Below, one piece after another: positions 5,731-11,460 of a stretch of DNA of 11,864 nt. The stretch's first letter is position 1. Every line of letters starts with the position of its first letter. Both the position numbers and the translations under genes were made by a program. Source of the DNA: Nanobdellota archaeon (lineage in GTDB: Archaea > Nanobdellota > Nanobdellia > Pacearchaeales > GW2011-AR1); contig JAHIWJ010000154.1 in assembly GCA_018816205.1 (NCBI GenBank), forward strand, positions 1-11,864, written 5' to 3'. The notes under the pieces were generated by a model, which worked only from the letters and a program-made list of their open reading frames with translations, was not told the origin of the DNA and searched no databases.

Positions 5731-5882
5731 GTCCCCGTAGCTCAGCGGTTAGAGCGCACGGCTGTTAGTGCGAGAAAACATAATCGAGCGCGTTGGCAAT
5801 GTCAAAGTACGCAAACGTTCGTTCGAGCGTATGAAACGTAACAGCGACCGTGAGGTCGCAGGTCCGAATCCTGTCGGGGACG
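5731..5882 (+). tRNA. tRNA-Asn (anticodon GTT) with a 79-nt intron
   Basis: The acceptor arms gtccccg (5731-5737) and cggggac (5875-5881) pair fully. The D arm is gctc-agcggtta-gagc (5740-5755). The anticodon stem cacgg (5757-5761) pairs with ccgtg (5848-5852) across an insertion. The loop is ctgtta plus a, with anticodon gtt at 5764-5766. The variable loop is aggtc, and the T arm is gcagg-tccgaat-cctgt (5858-5874). The discriminator is G at 5882, as usual for tRNA-Asn; CCA is not encoded. A T run (5883-5887) follows directly and probably ends transcription. The T loop has C at position 55, where U (pseudouridine) is nearly universal, giving gtccg instead of gttcg. All stems pair, so the gene looks functional. 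Confidence 0.93.
5768..5846 (+). other. Intron of tRNA-Asn, archaeal bulge-helix-bulge type
   Basis: The insertion lies at the canonical place, after position 37. At the junctions ctgtt (5762-5766) pairs with aacag (5840-5844), leaving three-base bulges on each side (agt and cga). This is the bulge-helix-bulge form cut by archaeal tRNA endonuclease. The exact cut could shift by one base. Inside are two hairpins: gcgttggc-aat-gtcaa plus agtacgc at about 5798-5813, and acgttcg with cgagcgt at about 5814-5830. Archaeal tRNA introns are often shorter than this. Confidence 0.8.
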
Positions 5883-5887
5883 TTTTT
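5883..5887 (+). terminator. T-run terminator of tRNA-Asn
   Basis: Five T's directly follow the discriminator base, the usual archaeal signal for the end of a tRNA transcript. Confidence 0.5.
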
Positions 5888-5978
5888 CTAATCGTTCTGC
5901 ATTAACAAACAAAAGCCCAAATCGGTCTGGTGGGTGTTGGTTACATAATTCGCGAGCGCGAGCGAGCTCCGGCCCATC

Positions 5979-6197
5979 TTACTTCCTAGTAAACCACCAA
6001 ATCCCCAGCGCCGCCAAAATCAAGATTATAACTACAATCCAAACAATTGCACGATTCCGACGCTCTTTCGCTTTGCGAATCCGAGCCCGATCATAAGCCT
6101 CCTCAATCTCAATCGTAAATTCTTTTGTAGGCTTCGGTCTATGTCCTTTCTGATATTGAAACTCCATAGTCCCACCTGTTGAAACTCTCTCTGCCAT
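5979..6197 (-). CDS. Small tail-anchored membrane protein, unknown
   Basis: From the ATG at 6197 the protein is 72 residues. A polar N-terminal half (with YQKGHRPKPTKEF and a charged helix EIEEAYDRARIRKAKERRNR at about 30-49) is followed by one membrane helix at 51-69 (IVWIVVIILILAALGIWWF) and a TRK end. The basic residues before the helix predict that the N-terminal half stays in the cytoplasm. A TTG at 6212 would add five residues, but the TATA box centred at about 6222 sits 25 nt from the ATG, favouring a leaderless ATG start. It is divergent from mnmA and shares that box. No family recognised. Confidence 0.7.
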   Translation of the reverse strand: MAERVSTGGTMEFQYQKGHRPKPTKEFTIEIEEAYDRARIRKAKERRNRAIVWIVVIILILAALGIWWFTRK

Positions 6198-6216
6198 GAT
6201 TTCCTGTAACAAAAGG

Positions 6217-6226
6217 AATATAAAAC
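6217..6226. promoter_or_regulatory. TATA box apparently shared by mnmA and the small membrane protein
   Basis: The element aatataaaac is centred near 6221.5. The ATG of mnmA (6246) and the ATG of the divergent gene (6197) are each about 25 nt away, exactly the TATA-to-start distance. Only 48 bases separate the two start codons, so there is little room for a second core promoter. Both mRNAs would be leaderless. Confidence 0.6.
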
Positions 6227-6245
6227 GTTTTCGCCCCTTAAAAAA

Positions 6246-7325
6246 ATGAAACCCAAAGTAATCCTCGGAATGTCCGGTGGCGTAGACTCAAGTGTAGCCG
6301 CACTTCTCCTGCAAAAGCAAGGCTACGAAGTCATCGGCTTCTTTATGAACGCATCCCCTTCGGGCAAACCCCCCTGGCCCTCAACAATTTCCTGGAAAGA
6401 CGAAGAATCCACATTAAAAAAAATCTGCGACAAACTAAAGATCCGACTGATAGTAAAAAACTGTGAACAAAGCTATGAAAAAAATGTTATCCAGCCAATG
6501 TTCAAGGATTACTCTTGTGGACTAACTCCTAACCCAGACATTTTCTGCAACAACGTCGGCAAATTTCCCTCATTATTAAAAATCGCAAAGCAAGAACACG
6601 CGGATTACATTGCAACAGGACATTATGCGCGCGTTAGGAGAAGCAGAAAAGGATTTGAGTTGCTGCGAGGGAAAGACAAAGAGAAAGACCAGTCTTACTT
6701 CCTCATAGGTTTAAACCAGAAAACTCTTTCCAAAACTCTCTTCCCCCTCGGAGATTTCACAAAAACCCAAGTTAGAGAAATAGCGAAAAAAGCAGACTTC
6801 CCAAATTTCGACAAACGCTCAAGCCGCGGCATCTGTTACCTCGGCAAAATCGACATGAAAGCCTTCCTCAAACAAAGAATAAAACTTAAACAAGGCAATA
6901 TTCTCTCGCCAGAAAGAGAAGTCATCGGCTCTCACCCCGGAACAATGTTCTTCACCATCGGCGAACGCATCAGAGAAAACAAAGGCCTCGTTCTCAACAA
7001 AAGCTTCAAAAAACCATTCTCCCAAAAAAAATTCTACATTGCAAAGAAAACAAAAAACAACGGATTAGTTATCGCTCCAGAATCTCATCCCCTACTAAAA
7101 ACAAAATCTGTTAAAATCAAAAAATTCAAGTTGATAAACAAAAAAGACTTCCCCAAATCTGGATTAACAGCCAGAATCCGGCATCTTGGCCAGCTCATTC
7201 CTGGAAAATTTGCTAAAAATCAATTTATCTTCTCAAAACCGCAAGAGGGCGTAGCTGAAGGTCAATTCATCGCCCTTTATCAAAAAGAAAAACTCATAGG
7301 CGGAGGCGAAATCAGGCTGTATTAA
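6246..7325 (+). CDS. mnmA: tRNA-specific 2-thiouridylase MnmA
   Basis: MnmA thiolates U34 of tRNA-Lys, tRNA-Glu and tRNA-Gln, using ATP to adenylate the base and a cysteine persulfide as sulfur source. The protein is 359 residues, near the usual length. The PP-loop SGGVDSS is at 10-16. The first catalytic cysteine, Cys101, lies in NPDIFCNNVGKF, the counterpart of the E. coli NPDILCNKEIKF. GHYAR is at 125-129 and DQSYFL at 148-153. The second catalytic cysteine, Cys197, lies in RGICYLGK (usually GICFIGER). FTIGERIRENKGLVL (236-250) starts the central domain, and a beta-barrel follows to the end. The protein is Lys-rich. MnmA is chiefly bacterial and organellar; most archaea use other U34 thiolation enzymes, so old transfer from bacteria is likely. 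The TATA box 25 nt upstream supports this ATG. Confidence 0.95.
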   Translation: MKPKVILGMSGGVDSSVAALLLQKQGYEVIGFFMNASPSGKPPWPSTISWKDEESTLKKICDKLKIRLIVKNCEQSYEKNVIQPMFKDYSCGLTPNPDIFCNNVGKFPSLLKIAKQEHADYIATGHYARVRRSRKGFELLRGKDKEKDQSYFLIGLNQKTLSKTLFPLGDFTKTQVREIAKKADFPNFDKRSSRGICYLGKIDMKAFLKQRIKLKQGNILSPEREVIGSHPGTMFFTIGERIRENKGLVLNKSFKKPFSQKKFYIAKKTKNNGLVIAPESHPLLKTKSVKIKKFKLINKKDFPKSGLTARIRHLGQLIPGKFAKNQFIFSKPQEGVAEGQFIALYQKEKLIGGGEIRLY

Positions 7326-7330
7326 CAAAG

Positions 7331-7341
7331 CTTTTATATCT
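7331..7341 (+). promoter_or_regulatory. TATA box of the nitroreductase gene
   Basis: The box cttttatatct is centred 24 nt upstream of the ATG at 7360 and lies just after the mnmA stop, so the nitroreductase can be transcribed on its own as a leaderless mRNA. Confidence 0.55.
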
Positions 7342-7359
7342 CTTTTTCCTAAAAATCTA

Positions 7360-7938
7360 ATGAAATTCGAAGAAATAATCAAAAAAAGGAAATCTGTAAG
7401 AAAATTCAAGTCAAAAACTCCCTCTTGGAAAGACATTCTCTACGCGATTGACCTGGCAAATCAAGGTCCGTTCGCTGGCAATCAAAACCATCTTCATTAC
7501 ATAATAGTCGAAGACCACAATACAATAAAGGCTCTTGCTCAACTCTGTGAGCAGCACTGGGTAGCCGACGCCAAAATAATCATAGTTGCATGCTCTGATG
7601 ACACCCACCTAGAAAACCTCTACGGAGAACGCGGCAGAATCTACTCAAGGCAACAAGCCGGAGCCGCGATTCACACACTAACGCTCGCCCTAACTGAAAG
7701 AAGAATCGACTCCTGCTGGGTGGGCTCATATTCTGACGAATTAGTAAGGGAAAAACTAAAAATCCCTCAACACATTCAGGTAGAAGCAATTATCCCGATA
7801 GGATTCGAAGCCGGTAAATCAAAAAAGCCTGCAAAAAAATCCCTAGAGCGGTGTCTCAGCTGGGAAACCTGGACACAAACACGCCGCCCAACTATGTTCG
7901 AAGAAGGCCACGAAGATTACCCTCCATTCCGAGGTTAA
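7360..7938 (+). CDS. Nitroreductase-family FMN oxidoreductase
   Basis: This 192-residue protein has the nitroreductase fold markers. KRKSVRKF at 9-16 is the phosphate-binding start of FMN recognition (family R-x-S-x-R). PFAGNQNHLHYIIV at 37-50 matches the PSxxNxQPW strand. QQAGAAIHTLTLALTERRID at 98-117 is the dimer-interface helix, followed by SCWVGSYSDELVREKLKIP. VEAIIPIGFEAGKSKKPAKKS at 141-161 is the usual nucleotide-binding end. The family uses NAD(P)H and FMN to reduce nitro compounds, quinones or flavins; the substrate here is unknown. The C-terminal 30 residues (WTQTRRPTMFEEGHEDYPPF) form an extra tail of aromatic and acidic residues. Its stop is 74 bases from that of the convergent ftsZ gene. 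Confidence 0.9.
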   Translation: MKFEEIIKKRKSVRKFKSKTPSWKDILYAIDLANQGPFAGNQNHLHYIIVEDHNTIKALAQLCEQHWVADAKIIIVACSDDTHLENLYGERGRIYSRQQAGAAIHTLTLALTERRIDSCWVGSYSDELVREKLKIPQHIQVEAIIPIGFEAGKSKKPAKKSLERCLSWETWTQTRRPTMFEEGHEDYPPFRG

Positions 7939-7944
7939 CATCTA

Positions 7945-8012
7945 AAAAAAGATAATTCTACAATATAACAAAAATAAAAAATAAAGAAGAAGAAATAAAA
8001 AATTAAACCAAG
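7945..8012 (-). terminator. T-rich tract after ftsZ
   Basis: Read on the minus strand, the 68 bases after the ftsZ stop are a series of T runs (complement of aaaaataaaaaataaag). Archaeal RNA polymerase stops at such oligo-T tracts, so this probably ends the ftsZ mRNA. The same stretch has only a short poly-A tract for the plus-strand gene. Confidence 0.5.
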
Positions 8013-9095
8013 TTATCTGAAGACCTCTATGCCAAGATCGGACATTTCTGGCTTAACGCCTTTTTCCTCTTGTCTGAAAGCTTCTCGCCCAAGAACGTAA
8101 GGAGACTTAACGCCAGTCATGATGGTTATCACTCTAACTTTATTAGCAAAGTCTTTGTTAACTCTCGCGCCGATAATAACCTGAGCATCGTTACTGATAT
8201 TCTCAGTTACCAGCTCTCCTACCCCTGCGAACTCTTCAAGTTTGAAATCTGGCCCACAGGTAATATGCACGAGAGCACCGGTTGCGCCGCGATAGTCAAC
8301 ATCCAACAAAGGCTGTGTCAGCGCCTGTCGAACTGCTTCACCAACTCTATCAGTTGTGTCAGCTTCGCCAACACCGATAACAGCAACATCTCCATTCTTC
8401 ATAATGGCTGAAACGTCGGCATAGTCAAGGTTAATCAGCGACGGCAAGGTAATCGTCTCAACAATTCCCTTAATCATCGTAGAAACAAGTTCGTTCGCAA
8501 CTGCAAACGCCTGTTCCATTGGCAAGTTCCCTGCAATATCAACAAGTCGATTGTTATCAATTAAGATTGCTGTGTCAGCAACCTCGCTGAGCTCCTGAAG
8601 GCCAAATTCAGCCTTGTCTTGTCTAACTTTCTCGCAGTCAAAAGGCATCGTAGCAACAGCAATAACTACTGCACCAGATTCCTTAGCCAACTGTGCGATG
8701 ATAGGCGAAGCTCCGGTTCCTGTTCCTCCACCGAGACCGACCAGAACGAACACCATGTCCGCGCCACCAGTGGCTCTTTTCAACTCAGACAAAGATTCTT
8801 TAGCAGCCTCCATACCAATTTTTGGCTTTCCGCCTGCTCCAAGACCTCGAGTCAACTCTTTACCAATTAATATCTTCTCATCAGATTTGGTTATCGATAA
8901 ATGCAGCGCATCAGTGTTAACCCCGTAAATAGTTGCCCCAGAAATACCTTTATTGAACAGCCATGTTACCGCATTACACCCTGCGCCACCGACACCAAAA
9001 ACTTTGATGTTTGCTTTTCCAGCTCTCAATTCATCAAAATTGATGCTGTGCTTCTCCGCATTGGCGATGGCTTCTTTTGCAAAATCAAGTACCAC
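8013..9095 (-). CDS. ftsZ: Cell-division GTPase FtsZ
   Basis: FtsZ is a tubulin-like GTPase that forms the division ring at mid-cell. The protein is 360 residues. The GTP-binding G1 segment VFGVGGAGCNAV is at 32-43, and the tubulin signature GGGTGTGASP at 122-131. The catalytic T7 loop NLDYADVSAIM is at 222-232 with both acidic residues, supplied to the next subunit in the filament. The C-terminal peptide DLGIEVFR resembles that of other archaeal FtsZ proteins. The start is GTG at 9095, preceded by a perfect ggaggt Shine-Dalgarno ten bases upstream; no other in-frame start fits. A TATA box at about 9160-9170 predicts a leader of about 45 nt, unlike the leaderless genes around it. Which archaeal paralogue (FtsZ1 or FtsZ2) it is cannot be settled by eye. 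Confidence 0.97.
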   Translation of the reverse strand: MVLDFAKEAIANAEKHSINFDELRAGKANIKVFGVGGAGCNAVTWLFNKGISGATIYGVNTDALHLSITKSDEKILIGKELTRGLGAGGKPKIGMEAAKESLSELKRATGGADMVFVLVGLGGGTGTGASPIIAQLAKESGAVVIAVATMPFDCEKVRQDKAEFGLQELSEVADTAILIDNNRLVDIAGNLPMEQAFAVANELVSTMIKGIVETITLPSLINLDYADVSAIMKNGDVAVIGVGEADTTDRVGEAVRQALTQPLLDVDYRGATGALVHITCGPDFKLEEFAGVGELVTENISNDAQVIIGARVNKDFANKVRVITIMTGVKSPYVLGREAFRQEEKGVKPEMSDLGIEVFR

Positions 9096-9105
9096 TCTTT
9101 TGTGT

Positions 9106-9114
9106 ACCTCCTTT
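9106..9114 (-). promoter_or_regulatory. Strong Shine-Dalgarno for ftsZ
   Basis: On the minus strand the sequence is aaaggaggt, complementary to the 16S rRNA 3' end, ten bases before the GTG at 9095. It decides that GTG as the start. It stands out because most other genes here have no such site. Confidence 0.7.
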
Positions 9115-9159
9115 CATTTAATTAAATATGATGAAAGTTGCCAAAACACAGTAGATTCT

Positions 9160-9170
9160 CTTTAAATATT
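9160..9170 (-). promoter_or_regulatory. TATA box of ftsZ
   Basis: On the minus strand the box reads aatatttaaag. It would start transcription near 9139, leaving a leader of about 45 nt that carries the Shine-Dalgarno. A T run at 9192-9198 upstream probably ends the preceding mRNA, so ftsZ appears to have its own transcript. Confidence 0.5.
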
Positions 9171-9191
9171 TGATTGTTATCAACCAAATAA

Positions 9192-9198
9192 GAAAAAA
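9192..9198 (-). terminator. T-run after the DHH phosphoesterase gene
   Basis: Seven A's on the plus strand give a T run on the transcribed minus strand, seven bases beyond the stop codon. It is a plausible archaeal terminator for the two-gene operon upstream. Confidence 0.45.
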
Positions 9199-9204
9199 AG
9201 ACAG

Positions 9205-10203
9205 TTAACTCCTGAAAGTTGATGAAATTTTATCAAGCACAACTCGCTCTGCCTCTTCAAGAGGCATCTTTTTTAACCTAAACGCCGCAGCACCCTTGTG
9301 CCCGCCACCACCCAAGACCTTCGCAATCCCTGAAATATCAAGCTTTCTAGATCTAAAACTCCCCTTAATGATTTCTTCCATCTCAGAAAGCGTAAAAACA
9401 ATGTCCAAGCCGCCAACCTCCTGAAGGTCATTAATGCCGCCCCTCACTTCAGACAGATTCAACCCAAGTTTCTTAATCTCCTCAAGCGAAATCGAACTAT
9501 GTCCAACCCTCAGCCCATTAACTTCTATAATCTTAAAACGGTCGTAAAGAAAAGCATAATACTTCTTAATTCTCAGCGGATAATTATATTTAATTGGGTT
9601 AACAATCTCATTCAGATAGTCAACACCAAAATCCAACAAAAACGCAGCATCCCTTATCGAACCGCCATTGTCATGTGAAAAGTACCCCGAATCTGTATAA
9701 ATTCCCAGCAACAAACGAGTAGCGAGTTCTTTATCAAAATTAACTCCCCGGTCCCGAAACAGATCAAGCAAAACCGAACAAGCACTTGGCCTTTTAGCGT
9801 CTACATAATTCATCCCCCCAAAATGTTCATTAGTCTCGTGATGGTCTATGTTGATAATCAAAAGATTTTTCGGAGCAACAAAATCTTTCTCTCTCCCAGC
9901 AAACTGTTTCAACGAACCAGAATCCATTGCCAACATTAAATCAAACTTTTCAAGCTCTTGATCTTCGATGCCTTCGCCCAAAACAACTTCTTTAGAAAAC
10001 CTAACCGCTCTTAAAATCTCATCGAGATTGTCCTTACCAACAAGCTTCACATTACACTTAAAATCTCTCTTGAGAACATACTTCATCGCTGTACAGCACC
10101 CAAGAGAATCACCATCCGGGCCATAATGCAAACTAATCAAAACATCTCTGCTTGTCTTAATTCGATTCCAAATTTCCTCAAAAGAATTATTTTTCACATT
10201 CAT
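9205..10203 (-). CDS. DHH/DHHA1 phosphoesterase, NrnA/RecJ-like
   Basis: This 332-residue protein has the DHH metal-centre motifs in order. LHYGPDGDSLG contains His26, Asp30 and Asp32. Asp94 lies in LAMDSGS. IDHHETN carries the DHH at 120-122. Asp171 lies in YTDSGYF. These bind two Mn2+ or Mg2+ ions. The DHHA1 substrate domain ends in GGGGHKGAAAF at 298-308, the usual glycine-rich loop preceded by SRKLDISGIAKVL. The architecture matches NrnA-type enzymes, which degrade 2-5 nt oligoribonucleotides and may hydrolyse pAp or cyclic dinucleotides; the exact substrate is not known. Its ATG overlaps the upstream hydrolase stop as ATGA, so the two are cotranslated. Confidence 0.93.
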   Translation of the reverse strand: MNVKNNSFEEIWNRIKTSRDVLISLHYGPDGDSLGCCTAMKYVLKRDFKCNVKLVGKDNLDEILRAVRFSKEVVLGEGIEDQELEKFDLMLAMDSGSLKQFAGREKDFVAPKNLLIINIDHHETNEHFGGMNYVDAKRPSACSVLLDLFRDRGVNFDKELATRLLLGIYTDSGYFSHDNGGSIRDAAFLLDFGVDYLNEIVNPIKYNYPLRIKKYYAFLYDRFKIIEVNGLRVGHSSISLEEIKKLGLNLSEVRGGINDLQEVGGLDIVFTLSEMEEIIKGSFRSRKLDISGIAKVLGGGGHKGAAAFRLKKMPLEEAERVVLDKISSTFRS

Positions 10204-10865
10204 ATCTTATCCAAAATCTCTGCCTTTAAACCTTTTTCCTTGCACAACTTAACAAATTTTTCTGCATCCTCCCGAGTGCCTGCAACCCCTGCCCCGTAAT
10301 GCATAGGAATCACCAGGTCTGGCGAAATGATAGAAGCAACCTCAGCTGCCTCCTCTGCATCCATCACATACTTCCCAGAAACCGGAAGCAAAGCGACAAA
10401 TTCATTTCCATGTTTCCCATATCCTGTCAAATTGCGCATCTCAGGAATTTTATCACTGTCCCCTGCATGATAAATAATCACTCCCCCGAGTTTTATAATA
10501 AAACCCATCCAACCCTCGCGTTTAGGATGAAAATCCTTGTTAACATTGTATGCTGGAACAGCAGTCACCTTAACGTTCCCAAAAGTCAACTCATCGCCCG
10601 GTTCAATAATCTGCATATCAACTCCGCTAATCCTTGTAATTTTAGACTGCGCATCAGCAGGTATCACAACAACAGTACCTTCCTTCTTAACCAATTCAAT
10701 ATCTTTGATTGAACAATGATCAAAATGACTATGGGTAATCAAAACAAGGTCCGCTTTAGGACCCTGGTTCGACAAGTTATAAGGATCTACAACAATAGAC
10801 TTCCCATTGCTAAAGTGAAACCCCGAATGCCCAAGATATTCTATTTTAATGCCTTTTATCTCCAT
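10200..10865 (-). CDS. UPF0173-type metal-dependent hydrolase, metallo-beta-lactamase fold
   Basis: This 221-residue protein has the metallo-beta-lactamase fold. LGHSG is at 11-15 (His13) and HSHFDH, the main metal site, at 45-50. YNVNKDFHPKREGWMGFII (107-124) gives an extra His113, typical of the UlaG/UPF0173 branch. HAGDSD is at 133-138 with the bridging Asp, and PMHYG at 187-191 gives the last His. The related UlaG is a lactonase of ascorbate-6-phosphate; the role of UPF0173 proteins is unknown. The ATG is 26 nt from a TATA box (gttataagtt on the plus strand), so it is leaderless. Its stop overlaps the start of the DHH phosphoesterase, which suggests a common task, perhaps phosphoester or nucleotide turnover. 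Confidence 0.92.
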   Translation of the reverse strand: MEIKGIKIEYLGHSGFHFSNGKSIVVDPYNLSNQGPKADLVLITHSHFDHCSIKDIELVKKEGTVVVIPADAQSKITRISGVDMQIIEPGDELTFGNVKVTAVPAYNVNKDFHPKREGWMGFIIKLGGVIIYHAGDSDKIPEMRNLTGYGKHGNEFVALLPVSGKYVMDAEEAAEVASIISPDLVIPMHYGAGVAGTREDAEKFVKLCKEKGLKAEILDKI

Positions 10866-10886
10866 TCAAATAAAAACAAAGACTGA

Positions 10887-10896
10887 GTTATAAGTT
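10887..10896 (-). promoter_or_regulatory. TATA box of the hydrolase-phosphoesterase operon
   Basis: On the minus strand the box reads aacttataac and is centred 26 nt from the ATG at 10865. Confidence 0.55.
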
Positions 10897-10917
10897 TAAT
10901 TGTTCTCTAAAGAGTTA

Positions 10918-11346
10918 CTAAAAAGCTATATTTCCCAATCGTTGAGTCACTCTAATGAAAGCAACATCGTAAATGATCCCTGACTTAAAGATTACATGAT
11001 CCTCGCAAACCCAATGGGTGTTTTCAGGCCACCTACCGTGTGCAGTACCAACTATCTTAAACCCCTCGGCGGCAATTCGATGAACCAACCGCTCAGAGCT
11101 AAGACCTTTAATGCCCCGCCCGTCCCAAACGTAAATGCCTGCTTCATTCTGCTCACCAGTAACGCAATACTCCCCTCGAATAATTCGTCCCGATACATAG
11201 GGGTTTTGCACGTCCTCAAGAATTTCTAACACCTTTTCAAACCCTCTAAGATTCTTGCTGCTGAACCTATTAGCAAGCTCGCCAATCTCATAAGTCTCCC
11301 TACCAATTAACTTACAAAAATCCTGAACAGACAGCCCATCATCCAT
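10918..11346 (-). CDS. Hypothetical protein, 142 residues
   Basis: A soluble protein with no signal peptide or membrane segment. The first 45 residues look helical (MDDGLSVQDFCKLIGRETYE, then GELANRFSSKNLRGFEKVLEILEDV). The rest alternates short beta-like stretches, with GEYCVTGEQNEAGIYVWDG (58-76), LVHRIAAEGFKIVGTAHGRW (87-106) and HWVCEDHVIFKSGIIYDVAFIRV (111-133). Cys61, Cys114, His104, His111 and His117 could form a metal site, but no known motif is clear. The ATG follows a 24-codon ORF that overlaps it by eight bases. The A/T box at 11351-11361 is too close to the ATG to be its TATA. I do not recognise the family. It is stop-terminated, of normal composition, and probably real. Confidence 0.65.
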   Translation of the reverse strand: MDDGLSVQDFCKLIGRETYEIGELANRFSSKNLRGFEKVLEILEDVQNPYVSGRIIRGEYCVTGEQNEAGIYVWDGRGIKGLSSERLVHRIAAEGFKIVGTAHGRWPENTHWVCEDHVIFKSGIIYDVAFIRVTQRLGNIAF

Positions 11347-11429
11347 ACTTAATTATAAAAATCAGTTCCTCTCGGAAACCAACCCATCCATAGACTCTTC
11401 TAATCTCGCTCATTTTTAAAGATTTATGT

Positions 11430-11460
11430 AAAATAAAAAAATAAAAATAAAAAACAAATT
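11430..11460 (-). terminator. T-rich tract after the acidic protein gene
   Basis: The plus strand is almost all A with single T's (aaaataaaaaaataaaaata), giving repeated T runs on the minus strand directly after the stop at 11461. A good candidate for an archaeal oligo-T terminator. Confidence 0.55.

Noticed and set aside
5768..5846. A homing endonuclease or a C/D box RNA inside the tRNA intron
   Set aside because: Only 79 nt long, with no open frame and no clear C and D box pair.
8614..8928. Plus-strand frames opposite ftsZ
   Set aside because: ftsZ is certain on the other strand; these frames are Pro/Ser-rich shadows of its Gly-rich motifs.
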